Shown here in pieces: positions 9,613 through 18,948 of a stretch of 64,000 nucleotides of DNA. The notes below the pieces were generated by a model. The model made no database searches and had not been told where the DNA came from. It saw only the letters and a program-made list of their open reading frames with translations. The stretch spans positions 62,001 through 126,000 of the forward strand of contig NZ_JAUSTW010000004.1 of assembly GCF_030813055.1 (NCBI RefSeq). Reading direction: 5' to 3'. A program made the translations under genes and the position numbers. Each line of letters opens with the position of its first letter. The stretch's first letter is position 1. Source of the stretch: Neobacillus ginsengisoli (GTDB lineage: Bacteria > Bacillota > Bacilli > Bacillales_B > DSM-18226).

Positions 9613-10611
9613 TCAAACTGTTTGTTCAGCTTTTTCAGATCTTACCGCAATTAATTGTTCAATTTCAGATACGGTTGGCATCGCTTCTGAGGAACTGTGT
9701 TTACTTACCACAATGGCTGCAGAGGCACTGCCAAATTTTAAAGCAGTTTCGATATCCTTGCCTGAGATTAAAGCATATAAAAATGCTGAAGCGTAAGAGT
9801 CTCCTGCGCCAAACGTTTTTAATACTTTTGTTAGATATGCTTTGCCTCTATAGGTTGCTCCTGATTTTGTATATGCATAGGATCCTTCAACACCGTGCTT
9901 AATCACAACTAATTCTGGAGAGTATTTAAACAAATGGTTAATAGTCTCAGAGTTGCTGCCCTCTGCAACGTTTTCCATCACATCGAATTCATCGCGTGTA
10001 CCGACGACAACATCTGACTGCTCTGCCACTAATGAATAATAAACGGATGTTTCTTCAGGTGAAGCCCATGTATAACCGCGATAGTCCAATTCAAAAACAA
10101 CTTTCACATCATTTTTCTTCGCAAAATGGATTGCTTTCAATACTGCTTCACGGGAAGGGCTTTTTGCCAGGGCTGTTCCTGAAACAAGCAGGACTTTTCC
10201 CTTTTTAATGTAACTCTCTTCTACCTCGGATGGCTGCAAATAAAGATCTGCTACTTCATCACGGTACATTAAAATACTGCATTCTTCCGGACTTTTAATT
10301 TCTGTAAAGGCTAATCCTGTCTTATGTCCTTCTGTATCAACGACCATGTTCGATGTATCAACTCCAACACCGCGCATATACTGCTCAATAAAACGTCCGT
10401 GCTGGTCATTGGCAAGTTTTCCAATAAATCCTGCTTTTAAGCCCAATTTCGATGCTCCAATTGCAATATTTGCCGGCGAACCGCCTACGTATTTTTTAAA
10501 TGTCATTGTTTCTTCCATTGGCCGGTTATATTCCACTGCATTTAAATCGATACAGGCACGGCCGATGGCAATAATGTCAAACTCTCTATCTGAATTAAAT
10601 TGAACTTTCAT
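9613..10611 (-). CDS. iolC: 5-dehydro-2-deoxygluconokinase
   Basis: A 332-aa PfkB-family kinase that phosphorylates 2-deoxy-5-keto-D-gluconate. Signatures: the opening [18 protein letters not shown], the GG-containing motif [17 protein letters not shown], and the C-terminal catalytic [11 protein letters not shown]. It sits between iolB and iolD with short gaps, the standard Bacillus order. The ATG at 10611 follows AAGGAGG with an 11-12 nt spacer. Confidence 0.95.
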   Translation of the reverse strand: MKVQFNSDREFDIIAIGRACIDLNAVEYNRPMEETMTFKKYVGGSPANIAIGASKLGLKAGFIGKLANDQHGRFIEQYMRGVGVDTSNMVVDTEGHKTGLAFTEIKSPEECSILMYRDEVADLYLQPSEVEESYIKKGKVLLVSGTALAKSPSREAVLKAIHFAKKNDVKVVFELDYRGYTWASPEETSVYYSLVAEQSDVVVGTRDEFDVMENVAEGSNSETINHLFKYSPELVVIKHGVEGSYAYTKSGATYRGKAYLTKVLKTFGAGDSYASAFLYALISGKDIETALKFGSASAAIVVSKHSSSEAMPTVSEIEQLIAVRSEKAEQTV

Positions 10612-10630
10612 TTTTAATCACAACCTCCTT

Positions 10631-11449
10631 TTATTTACGGTTTAATATCCATTCATGTGTTGGTTCGTTATGGAATTTCCAAATGCGTTTTGGCCCTGCC
10701 ATTACATTTAGGTAATAGGATTCATAACCATCAGGAACTCCAACTGGATGGTATCCGGCCGGTACTAAAACGACATCACCATTCTCAACCGCCATCGTTT
10801 CATCAAGGGAACGGTCATCTGTATAGACGCGTTGGAATACAAATCCTTGCCGTGGGTTCATTTCATGATAGTAGCTTTCCTCTAAAAAGGATTCATCCGG
10901 CAAGTTATCTTGATCATGCTTATGCGGCGGATAGCTTGACCAGTTTCCGCTTTCTGTGAATACTTCTACAACTAGCAAACTATTTGCCGACGGGTCTGAA
11001 TCAGGTAAGATGTTGTGCACTAAACGTTGATTGCTATATTTTCCTCTGTGCTCAATTCCATTGTCTTCCGCTTTAATCAGCTTTGTTGGCAATTGTTTAT
11101 AGGACGGAGAGTAGCAAAGAACGACCCGGGCTTGACTGACAGCCTTCACTTCAAACGTTCGATCATTCGAAACATATACACTATCTGTTGGTTTTTTTTC
11201 GAATACGCTTTCTCTTGTTCCAATGTTTTCAAATACTTGATCGTGATCGGAAACAGTTATTTTTCCTGTCAGGGCCACTATGCAGCATTCTACTTTACCT
11301 AGTTCTTCTTTATATGTACTTCCTGGAGCTAAGTCCACTACCTTAAATCCAACATATTCTAATGGGGAATTTTCACTCGTTACTTCATGGACATTGATAA
11401 CACCAGGTGATGTTTCTTTTGGATTTGGTTTTCGGAGCAATTTACTCAT
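10631..11449 (-). CDS. iolB: 5-deoxy-glucuronate isomerase
   Basis: A 272-aa bicupin of the KduI/IolB type that converts 5-deoxy-D-glucuronate to 2-deoxy-5-keto-D-gluconate. The C-terminal cupin has WSSYPPHKHDQDN with the metal His residues, then Glu residues in LEESYYHEMNP, and the closing VPAGYHPVGVPDGY with another His. GGAGGAG lies 6 nt before the ATG. It is second in the iolABCD order. Confidence 0.95.
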   Translation of the reverse strand: MSKLLRKPNPKETSPGVINVHEVTSENSPLEYVGFKVVDLAPGSTYKEELGKVECCIVALTGKITVSDHDQVFENIGTRESVFEKKPTDSVYVSNDRTFEVKAVSQARVVLCYSPSYKQLPTKLIKAEDNGIEHRGKYSNQRLVHNILPDSDPSANSLLVVEVFTESGNWSSYPPHKHDQDNLPDESFLEESYYHEMNPRQGFVFQRVYTDDRSLDETMAVENGDVVLVPAGYHPVGVPDGYESYYLNVMAGPKRIWKFHNEPTHEWILNRK

Positions 11450-11483
11450 GTCGGTCTCCTCCTATTTATGAAAAATGCCATGA

Positions 11484-11524
11484 TTGGCTATTATCCATGC
11501 AGGTATTAGCAGGATAATAGCCAA
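11484..11524. other. Intercistronic hairpin between iolA and iolB
   Basis: TTGGCTATTATCC (11484-11496) and GGATAATAGCCAA (11512-11524) form a perfect 13-bp stem with a 15-nt loop. It may lower expression of iolB-iolJ relative to iolA or stabilise the iolA mRNA end. On the minus strand the following bases are not T-rich enough for a strong terminator. Confidence 0.5.
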
Positions 11525-11545
11525 AGTTTACAAAATGATAGAAAC

Positions 11546-13021
11546 TTATTCAAATGATGGAGCTTTATAATTTGCTGTAACGACTTTTTTACGTGTATAG
11601 AATTCAACGCCGTCTTTTCCGTTTGCAGGTAATGTTCCGTAGAAAGAGGATTTCCAACCTGAGAATGGGAAGAATGCCATTGGCGCCGGAACACCCAAGT
11701 TAATTCCGAGCATACCTGCATCGATATTTTCACGGAAGTAGCGAATGGAGGAAGCGTTTGAAGAATATAGGCATGCACCATTTGCAAATTCTGATTTATT
11801 CGCTGTTTCAACAGCTTCTTTTAAATTTTTAACGCGAACGATTGATAATACTGGAGCAAAAATTTCATCTTTCCAGATGGCCATATCGGTTGTTACATCA
11901 TCGAAAATAGTTGGTCCAACAAAATATCCTTCTTCTGGTGCATTTTCGCGGCCATCACATACTAATTTTGCACCCTCTTCAATCCCTTTTTGGATATATC
12001 CCAATGTACGATGTTGATTTTGTTCGCGGATAACTGGACCTAAGAATACTCCCTCATCCAAGCCGTGGCCAATTTTTACTTCTTTTGCCGTTTCTACTAA
12101 TTTATCAAGAAATGCATCTGCAATTCCTTCTTCTACTGTTACAACTGAGCATGCCATGCAGCGTTCACCGGCTGAACCAAAGGCTGATGCAATAACGTTT
12201 GAAACGGCAAGTTCTAAATCGGCATCATTTAAAACAATGGAATGGTTTTTAGCACCTGTTAAAGCTTGAACGCGTTTTAAGTTTTGGCTACCGCGCTGAT
12301 AGACATATTCTCCGACTGGTTGTGAACCAACAAATGAAATAGCTTTTACTTTAGGATGGTCTAAAAGTCCATTTACAACATCATGTGCACCATGAACAAC
12401 ATTGAATACACCTTTTGGAAGACCAGCTTCTTCTAATAGTTCAGCTAATTTTTGAGCTAATAATGGTGTTCTTTCAGATGGTTTAAGAACGAATGTATTA
12501 CCTACTGCAATGGCCATTGGGAACATCCAGCATGGCACCATCATTGGGAAGTTAAAAGGTGTAATGCCGCCAACAACACCAATTGGGTAGCGATAATTTG
12601 TGATCTCAACATCTGTTGCAATCGTAGTAAGAGAATCTCCCATCATGAGTGTAGGGGCTCCTGCAGCAAACTCCACATTTTCAATTCCGCGTCCTACTTC
12701 ACCTAATGCTTCGGAAAGATTTTTACCATTTTCAATCGTAATGATTCGAGCTAATTCTTCTTTATTTTTTTGTAATAATTGTTGGAAATCGAATAAAATT
12801 CTTGCACGTTTTTGAACAGGTACGTTTTTCCAGCTTTCAAATGCCTTTGCAGCCATTTCTACAGCATAATCAACCTCTTCTTTTGTTGAAAGGGGAACCT
12901 GGGCAATGACTTCTTTTTTAGCAGGATCGTATACATCTTCGAATTGAGTCGCTTTACTTTCAACCCATTCACCATTTATGTAGTTTTTTAGTTTCTTTAC
13001 CTGTGTTAATACGTTAGACAT
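11546..13021 (-). CDS. iolA: Methylmalonate/malonate semialdehyde dehydrogenase (CoA-acylating)
   Basis: A 491-aa member of the aldehyde dehydrogenase superfamily that turns malonate semialdehyde into acetyl-CoA in the last step of inositol breakdown. Motifs: [18 protein letters not shown]-binding [12 protein letters not shown], and the catalytic Cys in [12 protein letters not shown], characteristic of the CoA-dependent MMSDH group. The start follows AAGGAGG with a 7-nt spacer. It is the first gene of the iol operon, below an IolR-type operator and a cre site. Confidence 0.95.
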   Translation of the reverse strand: MSNVLTQVKKLKNYINGEWVESKATQFEDVYDPAKKEVIAQVPLSTKEEVDYAVEMAAKAFESWKNVPVQKRARILFDFQQLLQKNKEELARIITIENGKNLSEALGEVGRGIENVEFAAGAPTLMMGDSLTTIATDVEITNYRYPIGVVGGITPFNFPMMVPCWMFPMAIAVGNTFVLKPSERTPLLAQKLAELLEEAGLPKGVFNVVHGAHDVVNGLLDHPKVKAISFVGSQPVGEYVYQRGSQNLKRVQALTGAKNHSIVLNDADLELAVSNVIASAFGSAGERCMACSVVTVEEGIADAFLDKLVETAKEVKIGHGLDEGVFLGPVIREQNQHRTLGYIQKGIEEGAKLVCDGRENAPEEGYFVGPTIFDDVTTDMAIWKDEIFAPVLSIVRVKNLKEAVETANKSEFANGACLYSSNASSIRYFRENIDAGMLGINLGVPAPMAFFPFSGWKSSFYGTLPANGKDGVEFYTRKKVVTANYKAPSFE

Positions 13022-13118
13022 ATTTTTTCCTCCTTAAGAAAAACTTCTTATAGTTTTTGAGTAATTTTTACTTCGAAACAATCTAATACTCTAGTGAACC
13101 GGTAAATTTTTTTAACTC

Positions 13119-13162
13119 TTTGTTACTTGTTGGTTATCTTTTGGTAATCTTTGATTATATAT
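13119..13162 (-). promoter_or_regulatory. IolR-type operator: tandem 11-bp repeats upstream of iolA
   Basis: Read on the plus strand, consecutive 11-mers are TTTGTTACTTG, TTGGTTATCTT, TTGGTAATCTT and TGATTATATAT. On the coding strand these are AACCAA-type direct repeats resembling the known Bacillus IolR consensus WRAYCAADARD, also 11 bp. They end about 98 bp upstream of iolA. Confidence 0.7.
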
Positions 13163-13168
13163 TAATAC

Positions 13169-13182
13169 TAAAAACGCTTTCA
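13169..13182 (-). promoter_or_regulatory. cre site upstream of the iol operon
   Basis: The minus strand carries TGAAAGCGTTTTTA, a good match to the CcpA consensus in its left half. It adjoins the IolR-type repeats, giving dual control by inducer and glucose as in other bacilli. Confidence 0.6.
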
Positions 13183-13242
13183 GTCAACTGTTTTTTCATA
13201 TTGTTTAAATATGAGAATAATATGCTGCATACCAGAAGCTCA

Positions 13243-13632
13243 TTACAATTTACCAGTTAAAAACTGTGCTTCACCGAACCCAAAGCTCCAGTCAGCCGCC
13301 CCGTTGGTAACAATGGAAACCATAATATCATTTGGGGAAATTCCACAACTTTCTCCTAGCTCTTGTACCAAAAGTTTATAAAAGGTTTTCTTTTGCTGGT
13401 CACTTCTTTGGGTACTTGTTACACTTACAATAACTAAATCCCGGCTCCTCTCAAATCCTAAACCAGTATCTTCAATGATTAATTCATTGACAGAATGCTG
13501 ATTTATAATTTGGTAACGATCTCTTTCAGGTACACCAAAGGCCTTAACAACTGCTCGGTGGGAAGCATCTAATAATTGTTTTAAAGCTTTATCATCTCGG
13601 CCCTGTATTAAATCAAATCGAATTAATGGCAT
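13243..13632 (-). CDS. Tautomerase family protein, YusQ-like
   Basis: A 129-aa protein that begins [12 protein letters not shown]. The residue after Met is Pro, the catalytic base of 4-oxalocrotonate tautomerase/MIF-type enzymes once Met is removed. This fixes the start at 13632, with GGGGGGAG about 6 nt upstream; a start 15 nt earlier would bury the Pro. The ending [12 protein letters not shown] and central [11 protein letters not shown] resemble B. subtilis YusQ. Its place directly upstream of the iol operon, in the same direction, suggests a keto-enol step on an inositol or sugar-acid intermediate, which is inference. Confidence 0.85.
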   Translation of the reverse strand: MPLIRFDLIQGRDDKALKQLLDASHRAVVKAFGVPERDRYQIINQHSVNELIIEDTGLGFERSRDLVIVSVTSTQRSDQQKKTFYKLLVQELGESCGISPNDIMVSIVTNGAADWSFGFGEAQFLTGKL

Positions 13633-13833
13633 ATTTTCTCCCCCCAATTAAAAGTAGTATCCTAATCAACATATCAACCAAATAGTAACTAATGGGTATA
13701 TGTTTATTATATTATGGTTATATCATAGTATTAATTAGGGCTTCAGTCAATACTTTTTCTTCCACTTGAAAGTATTGAATGATTGGAATGCAGTGACTGA
13801 CTTAGGGATTTGTGAAAAGAGATAGAATATAAA

Positions 13834-13863
13834 AAAGCCTTTCCTCATCTGAGAAAAGGCTTT
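13834..13863 (-). terminator. Terminator of the IolH-like gene
   Basis: The minus strand reads AAAGCCTTT, loop, AAAGGCTTTTTTATATTC: a 9-bp stem followed by a T run, about 67 bp after the stop. Confidence 0.75.
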
Positions 13864-13929
13864 ATATTTATGAAATTTTTCAATTTAGTTCAGGACTTCA
13901 ACCATCCTCTATAACGTTATGTTGTACCT

Positions 13930-14793
13930 TTAAAGATATAATCCCTCTTTAATGGATTTCAACGTTACATCATTTGACCACTCTGGTTTATCAGGATACG
14001 CAAATACTGAATTTGTTACAATTCCATCAAATTTCATTTCTCTTAATTTCCGATATAATTCATCAAAGTTTACTTCTCCTTGACCAGGATTCAAATGTTG
14101 ATGGATTGTTACTTTTGCATTAGGTGGATTAATAATATATCGTAATCCAAATGCTGCTTTATGATTAAGAGTATCAGCAATTAGGACATGTGCAAGTAAA
14201 TCTCCAGCTTCATCTAAATGCCTAGCTACATCACCAATACCATCATCATAAAAAAAAGCATGTGCTACAGAATAGACCAACTTAATCCAATCTTTATCAA
14301 ATGCACGAATCATTCGAATTGCTTCGATGTTTAACTCAATAAAATCATTAGGATGAGATTGTAAATTTAGTTTAATACCTTCCTTTTCAAATATCGGCAT
14401 TAGCTCTTCCATTGATTTTATAAAAGCTGCTTCACTTTCAACTGGACGGCTTATGTCGCCGCTAAATTCGCTGTTCATTAAATCTACTCCTAATTCAGAA
14501 GTGATTTCAATACAACGTTTCCAATTTCTTACTGCAGCTTGGCGTTCTTCTTCGTTTGGTGAAGACCATTGTTGAACAGGAAGTACGGAAGAAATTTGAA
14601 CGCCGGTATCTGAACAATATCTTTTTAAATCTTTTATCAGCTGCTTATCAACCTTTGGATATTCATAAAACCAAATAAAGTCTTTACGTGGAGATAACTC
14701 CACCCATTCATACCCTAATCTGGCAACAGCATCGATTGTATCTTTTAAATTAGTATTGTCACGATAATGTGACGGATCGTAAGCTAAACGCAT
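13930..14793 (-). CDS. IolH-like sugar phosphate isomerase/epimerase family protein
   Basis: A 287-aa TIM-barrel protein (PF01261) beginning [12 protein letters not shown]. Its [37 protein letters not shown] and [18 protein letters not shown] segments match what I recall of the IolH group, about 289 aa in B. subtilis. IolH is part of the inositol cluster, but its reaction is not firmly known. The start at 14793 gives the best spacing from AAGGGGA; the ATG at 14799 is possible. The gene has its own promoter region with cre and IolR-type repeats, so it is likely co-regulated with iolA. Confidence 0.7.
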   Translation of the reverse strand: MRLAYDPSHYRDNTNLKDTIDAVARLGYEWVELSPRKDFIWFYEYPKVDKQLIKDLKRYCSDTGVQISSVLPVQQWSSPNEEERQAAVRNWKRCIEITSELGVDLMNSEFSGDISRPVESEAAFIKSMEELMPIFEKEGIKLNLQSHPNDFIELNIEAIRMIRAFDKDWIKLVYSVAHAFFYDDGIGDVARHLDEAGDLLAHVLIADTLNHKAAFGLRYIINPPNAKVTIHQHLNPGQGEVNFDELYRKLREMKFDGIVTNSVFAYPDKPEWSNDVTLKSIKEGLYL

Positions 14794-14945
14794 TCTCATT
14801 TTCCCCTTTCTTTTGTAGGCACAAAACATATCTTTTCTGTTTTATATTAATATTTAAAAAGTAATTACTCCTTATTAATCCTACTATGTAATGTAGTTCT
14901 CTACCCCATTTCTCAATATTTTTAGCAAAATACAAATTCCATATT

Positions 14946-14959
14946 CCAAAGCGCTTTCA
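14946..14959 (-). promoter_or_regulatory. cre site upstream of the IolH-like gene
   Basis: The minus strand reads TGAAAGCGCTTTGG, the strongest CcpA-type site in this region, about 153 bp upstream of the start. Confidence 0.65.
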
Positions 14960-14979
14960 TTATTAATAAGCAGCATATA

Positions 14980-15020
14980 CTCAATATATTATAATATATT
15001 GAGTATCTTTTGGTTATCTA
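14980..15020 (-). promoter_or_regulatory. 24-bp palindrome and IolR-type 11-bp repeats upstream of the IolH-like gene
   Basis: CTCAATATATTA followed by its complement makes a perfect palindrome at 14980-15003. Overlapping and following it are two adjacent 11-mers, TTGAGTATCTT (14999-15009) and TTGGTTATCTA (15010-15020), of the same kind as those before iolA. This suggests common control by the IolR proteins. Confidence 0.55.
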
Positions 15021-15126
15021 TATGTACATATTAATACTATTAGGACCTACAATCAATATATTTTTATCATTTTTTTTTTGAGAAAAAGTGAGAACTATAA
15101 ATATTCCCTCTAAAGGTTTCAAAAAA

Positions 15127-15169
15127 AACCCCCTTCTTTACGTGGAGTTAGCCATTAAAGAAGGGGGTT
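15127..15169 (-). terminator. Terminator of the first iolR gene
   Basis: AACCCCCTTCTTTA and its exact complement form a 14-bp stem. On the minus strand it is followed by eight T residues. A textbook rho-independent terminator. Confidence 0.9.
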
Positions 15170-15174
15170 CAGAT

Positions 15175-15930
15175 CTAGTCAGCAATAACAAGTTGTATGC
15201 CATTTTTCATAGCGTATTCCTGATAAGTTTCATTCGGCAGCTTATCGGTAACAATATAGTCAATTTCATCAAAACCACAATAGGTCATTAAGCCATATTT
15301 ATCAAATTTATCGTGGTCTACCAATAAATAGACCTCTGCACTTCTATTCACAACTATCTTTTTCAATTCACTTTCTAGTGGTGATGCATTGGTTACACCG
15401 TTTGATAAGGAAATACCCGTAGAAGCCATAAACGCTTTCTTAATATTATAATCTTTTAGGAAATCCATATTTCGCGGGTTAACAAATGATTTGGTTTTAC
15501 GTTCAAGCATTCCACCGATTGTGATAACACTTAATTTTTCAAATGGAAGTGAACCAACAATAAAATCAATGTTATTTGTAAAAACGGTCAATTGTTTGTC
15601 CTTTAAATATTCAAGCATTTCAATTGTAGTCGTCCCTGAATCAATAAAAATAAAATCCCCATCTTCCACATAACTTGCTGCCTTTTTTGCTATTAATTCT
15701 TTACGTTCCTGGTTTCGCACTCTTCTCTCTTGAAAAGATTCAAGCTTTTTATGAACGACGGATACCCCGCCATAAACTTTTTTAAGTTCACCACGATCCA
15801 CTAATTCTTGGACATCACGTCTTATCGTATTTTTAGATACATCAAAAACTGTAACCAATTCGTCTAATGACGCTGATTGATGCTCAATAACATATTCTTG
15901 AATTTTCTTTATGCGCTTTTCTTTAATCAT
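15175..15930 (-). CDS. iolR: DeoR family repressor, IolR-like (copy 1)
   Basis: A 251-aa DeoR-type regulator, the same length as B. subtilis IolR. The N-terminal winged helix has SLDELVTVFDVSKNTIRRDV and KKVYGG; the C-terminal DeoRC sugar-phosphate sensor has FIFIDSGTTTIEML and YLLVDHDKFDKYGLMTY. In bacilli IolR is released from DNA by 2-deoxy-5-keto-gluconate phosphate. The start follows AGGGTGA with 7 nt. It sits next to iol genes and beneath a matching 11-bp-repeat operator, so autoregulation is likely. A near-identical copy follows upstream. Confidence 0.85.
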   Translation of the reverse strand: MIKEKRIKKIQEYVIEHQSASLDELVTVFDVSKNTIRRDVQELVDRGELKKVYGGVSVVHKKLESFQERRVRNQERKELIAKKAASYVEDGDFIFIDSGTTTIEMLEYLKDKQLTVFTNNIDFIVGSLPFEKLSVITIGGMLERKTKSFVNPRNMDFLKDYNIKKAFMASTGISLSNGVTNASPLESELKKIVVNRSAEVYLLVDHDKFDKYGLMTYCGFDEIDYIVTDKLPNETYQEYAMKNGIQLVIAD

Positions 15931-15963
15931 TTCAGTTTCACCCTAGTTTTCAGCATGATATAT

Positions 15964-16020
15964 TGTTATCGTTTTCATTATAACATATATATTACCAACA
16001 AATAACCAAAACTTTGGTTA
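15964..16020 (-). promoter_or_regulatory. Operator and cre-like site of iolR copy 1
   Basis: TGTTATCGTTTTCA (15964-15977) is a cre-like site with one mismatch on the minus strand. Adjacent 11-mers TACCAACAAAT (15993-16003) and AACCAAAACTT (16004-16014), then TGGTTA in inverse orientation, form an IolR-type operator. The remainder of 16021-16159 shows nothing clear. Confidence 0.55.
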
Positions 16021-16159
16021 TATTTTATAAAAAGGGGAAGTCATTCATTTATAAATGCTTTTGGAAGATGCCATCCATCTGTTTGCATTCTCTTCCTACT
16101 CTTCACATTTTAACTTTTAATAAATGCTACTAAAAAAATAGATAAATGCAGGGGTTCTT

Positions 16160-16915
16160 TTAATTGGCTATTACAAGTTGTATACCATTATTCTTAGCGT
16201 ATTCTTGATAGGAATTATTCGGGATCTTATCGGTAACTAGATAATCAATCTCATCTAAACTGCAATAGGTCATTAAACCATATTTATCAAATTTGTCATG
16301 GTCTACCAATAAATAAACCTCGGAACTTCTGTTAACAATTGTCTTTTTTAATTCACTTTCTAGAGGGGATGCATTCGTTACACCGTTTGATAGTGTGATA
16401 CCCGTAGATGCCATAAATGCTTTCTTAATATTGTAATCTTTTAGTAAATCCAAATTTCGTGGGTTACTAAACGAATTGGTCTTAGGATCAAGCATCCCTC
16501 CGATTGAGATGACATTTAAATGCTCAAATGGAATGGCACGAAGAATAAAATCAATACTATTCGTAAAAATGGTCAGGTGTCTTTCCTTTAAATATTCAAA
16601 CAATCCAATTGTCGTGGTTCCTGAATCAATGAAAATAATATCGCCATCTTCCACATAACTTGAGGCTTTTTTCACAATTGATTCTTTTTGCTCTTTGTTA
16701 CGTATTTTTCTATCTTGAAAAGATTCAAGTTTTTTACGAACGGCAGAAACCCCACCATAAACTTTTTTCAGTTCTCCGCGGTCAACTAATTCTTGGACAT
16801 CACGTCTAATAGTATTTTTAGATACATCAAAAACTGTAACTAATTCGTCTAATGACGCTGATTGATGCCCAATAACATATTCTTGAATTTTTTTGATACG
16901 CTTTTCTTTCATCAT
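16160..16915 (-). CDS. iolR: DeoR family repressor, IolR-like (copy 2)
   Basis: A 251-aa paralogue of the neighbouring repressor, collinear over the full length with most residues identical. The HTH (SLDELVTVFDVSKNTIRRDV) is unchanged, so both should bind the same DNA. Differences cluster in the effector domain: IGLFEYLKERHLTIF replaces IEMLEYLKDKQLTVF, and FEHLNVISIGGMLDPKTNSF replaces the copy 1 segment. This suggests a shared operator with a changed inducer. The start follows AGGGTGA. The two genes lie 230 bp apart in tandem. Confidence 0.85.
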   Translation of the reverse strand: MMKEKRIKKIQEYVIGHQSASLDELVTVFDVSKNTIRRDVQELVDRGELKKVYGGVSAVRKKLESFQDRKIRNKEQKESIVKKASSYVEDGDIIFIDSGTTTIGLFEYLKERHLTIFTNSIDFILRAIPFEHLNVISIGGMLDPKTNSFSNPRNLDLLKDYNIKKAFMASTGITLSNGVTNASPLESELKKTIVNRSSEVYLLVDHDKFDKYGLMTYCSLDEIDYLVTDKIPNNSYQEYAKNNGIQLVIAN

Positions 16916-16987
16916 TTTAGTTCACCCTTGTTCTAGCTTTATAGAATCTTAATATCGCTTTCATTATATAATAATTAAACAAATGTC

Positions 16988-17020
16988 ACCAACACTTAAC
17001 CAACACTTTATTAACTTTTT
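16988..17020 (-). promoter_or_regulatory. IolR-type operator of iolR copy 2
   Basis: Three consecutive 11-mers, ACCAACACTTA, ACCAACACTTT and ATTAACTTTTT, lie about 75 bp upstream of the second repressor gene. A cre-like core (TGAAAGCGATATTA on the minus strand, 16950-16963) lies between them and the start. Confidence 0.6.
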
Positions 17021-17039
17021 CAAAAAAGTGATGGAATTA

Positions 17040-17225
17040 ATTTTTTTTGTTGTTCCTGGATTAAGTCCATGTGGTCAGCAATTTCTCCAATGATTCTTTT
17101 GGTTTGTAAATGCTTGAAGCAAATAATTTTCTACTTCTTTTTGAGCAGCGGTCACGTTGTTCAAACTGTTTTTCCAATTGTTTAATAGAGATTCACCTAA
17201 ATTAGAAACAAACTCATAATAAATG
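17040..17225 (-). pseudogene. phaP (phasin) remnant
   Basis: Reading the minus strand gives LGESLLNNWKNSLNN, VTAAQKEVENYLLQAFTNQ and then, after frame changes near 17095-17110, ADHMDLIQEQQKKL. These are the conserved phrases of Bacillus PhaP phasins. There is no start, no N-terminal part and at least one frameshift. In B. megaterium phaP is divergent from phaQRBC, the same arrangement as here with the PhaR-like gene on the plus strand. The gene is dead; the identification rests on recalled family phrases. Confidence 0.6.
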
Positions 17226-17333
17226 TTTAAAGTATTTGTTACTTTTACTTAATATTTTTACGTTATCTTTATGTATAATTAATTGGGTAACCTAAGTGTT
17301 TGCAAAAATGGGAATAGTGGAGGAGACCAATAT

Positions 17334-17894
17334 ATGACTCAAACCGTAGACATGTTTGAAATGTGGAAAAACTATTTTAACCAGTCTAGTACCCTAATTG
17401 ATGAAAAAATGAAAGAACAATTTTCATCTCAGGTTATAGGGCAGCTCTTAGATATGTATCTTCTGTACCAGAAAATGTTAAATGAAACAACAGAACGTTA
17501 TTTGGAGCAGATGAATGTCCCAACCCGTACAGACATTACAAAAATCTCGTCCCTAATCGTCAATGTGGACACAAAAGTTGATGACTTAGAAGAGCTTTTG
17601 GAAGAAGCTAGATCTAAACAACTAAACCAAGCAGAACTGCAATCCGAAATTAAAGATTTTGGAAAAGAACTAAAAAGTATAGACACTAAACTTAACCAAA
17701 TCCTTATTCAAGTAAATTCTCTAATCGAATTAAATAATAAAAAAGCTGTTGATAACAAGGAAGCAGCTAAGATTACCACGGATGCCAACAACAAAGAAGT
17801 GACAAAGATCACTGCAGCCGCAAAAAACCGGAGAACAGCAAAGAACAAAGTATCTGCTAATAAAAAAAGAGCAGCAAGTGACAAGGATGATTAA
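17334..17894 (+). CDS. PhaR/phasin-like polyhydroxyalkanoate protein with basic tail
   Basis: A 186-aa protein. The core, about residues 1-110, contains FEMWKNYFNQSS, YQKMLNETTERYLEQMNVP and SLIVNVDTKVDDLEELLEE, matching the coiled-coil region shared by Bacillus PhaR (PHA synthase subunit) and phasins. The last 45 residues are Lys/Ala/Asn-rich (AAKNRRTAKNKVSANKKR), like the histone-H1-like tails of PhaF/PhaM-type phasins that tie granules to DNA. I chose the ATG at 17334 after GGAGGAG with 8 nt; a TTG 51 nt earlier has no such site. phaB and phaC are not nearby. It may be a granule protein acting with genes elsewhere. Confidence 0.65.
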   Translation: MTQTVDMFEMWKNYFNQSSTLIDEKMKEQFSSQVIGQLLDMYLLYQKMLNETTERYLEQMNVPTRTDITKISSLIVNVDTKVDDLEELLEEARSKQLNQAELQSEIKDFGKELKSIDTKLNQILIQVNSLIELNNKKAVDNKEAAKITTDANNKEVTKITAAAKNRRTAKNKVSANKKRAASDKDD

Positions 17895-18062
17895 AACAGC
17901 CTGTAAAATTCTTCAACATTTAAACAAAAATAGTTTCTTAATGATTTTATCGTTTATTTTATAGATTAAAATTTATATGATTGTTAAAAGTTATTCCAAT
18001 CAAAAAATTGGTACTTTAGAGAGATTCCTTACTACAAAACTATTGATAATGGAGGGAATTAT

Positions 18063-18497
18063 ATGAAGAAACATCATCCTCATTTTGGGCATACGATAGC
18101 AGATTACCCTATGTACCACCATCGATTACCACTTTCATTACACGGTCCAATTGTCCATATTAATGCAATCATAAAATTGGTTGAAGAAGATGATATAGAT
18201 CTTACGGGAGGTATGCACCAACATTTTTTAGTTAACCAAATTCAAGTCATCGATATACAGGGTGCAGAAAGAACATTAGTTACAGATGAGGCCTTTTGTG
18301 CAATTCGTTATGGTGATGCATTAGGATTAAAACAACGGATTCCTGGACTTGTAGAAGGGGAAAAAATTGAATTAAAAGGGGAATATATTGATAAAAATCA
18401 TGTGCTAAAAGGTATCGGAAACCCTGGGGATCCTGTCATTCATTTTACACATCATCCTGTAGGATTTGTTAATTATCAAGGAAATCATTACGAGTGA
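18063..18497 (+). CDS. His-rich protein, DUF3465-like
   Basis: A 144-aa protein with no signal peptide. The order GMHQHFLV, GLKQRIPGLVEGEKIELKGEY, VIHFTHHPVGF and NYQGNHYE follows the pattern I recall for DUF3465 (an OB-fold-like domain ending in a THH motif and a final GxxY). The His-rich N-terminus (KKHHPHFGH, YHHRLP) may bind metal. GGAGGG lies upstream of the ATG. A terminator follows, so it is transcribed alone. Function unknown. Confidence 0.7.
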   Translation: MKKHHPHFGHTIADYPMYHHRLPLSLHGPIVHINAIIKLVEEDDIDLTGGMHQHFLVNQIQVIDIQGAERTLVTDEAFCAIRYGDALGLKQRIPGLVEGEKIELKGEYIDKNHVLKGIGNPGDPVIHFTHHPVGFVNYQGNHYE

Positions 18498-18505
18498 TTC
18501 ATGAG

Positions 18506-18538
18506 TTAAAGCCCCTCTATTTATTAAAGGGGCTTTAA
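18506..18538 (+). terminator. Hairpin terminator after the DUF3465-like gene
   Basis: TTAAAGCCCCT pairs perfectly with AGGGGCTTTAA around an 11-nt loop just after the stop codon. The U run after it is weak. Confidence 0.65.
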
Positions 18539-18697
18539 AGTTCCAGTTCCAGCGATTTCCACCCTGTCAGTACCTACTTTACAATGGATTTCCCTCGATT
18601 CTTGGATTTCCTGATACTAGAAATAATCCCCATTCATAAATTATATCCGTGTCACGACCACGACACCCCTCCCCTGAGCATCGAGAGTTAAAAAATT

Positions 18698-18862
18698 TTA
18701 ACCTTCTATGTACTTAACATTATCAAAAGGAACTAAAACCGTATGTCCAAAGCTATTGATTCCTACAAAATAAGTAACATGTAAGGAAATAAATTTAAAT
18801 TCTACCGCTGTCCCGTCAGTAAAATGAACCGTTACATAAGAACCTGGAATAAAATCGGACAT
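18698..18862 (-). CDS. Small conserved-looking protein of 54 aa
   Basis: An ATG at 18862 preceded by GGGAGGTG at 7 nt opens a 54-codon frame ending in TAA at 18698. The protein alternates hydrophobic residues as in a small beta-barrel (SYVTVHFTDGTAVEFKFIS, VLVPFDNVKYIEG). No family was recognised. The excellent ribosome binding site and stop-free frame make it a likely gene despite its size. Confidence 0.6.
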   Translation of the reverse strand: MSDFIPGSYVTVHFTDGTAVEFKFISLHVTYFVGINSFGHTVLVPFDNVKYIEG

Positions 18863-18948
18863 ACATTTTCACCTCCCTTTTTTTTATCATATTCCTTAGT
18901 GTTAAATATTGTTAAATAAAAAAAAACACCGATTAAGGGAGCGTCATG

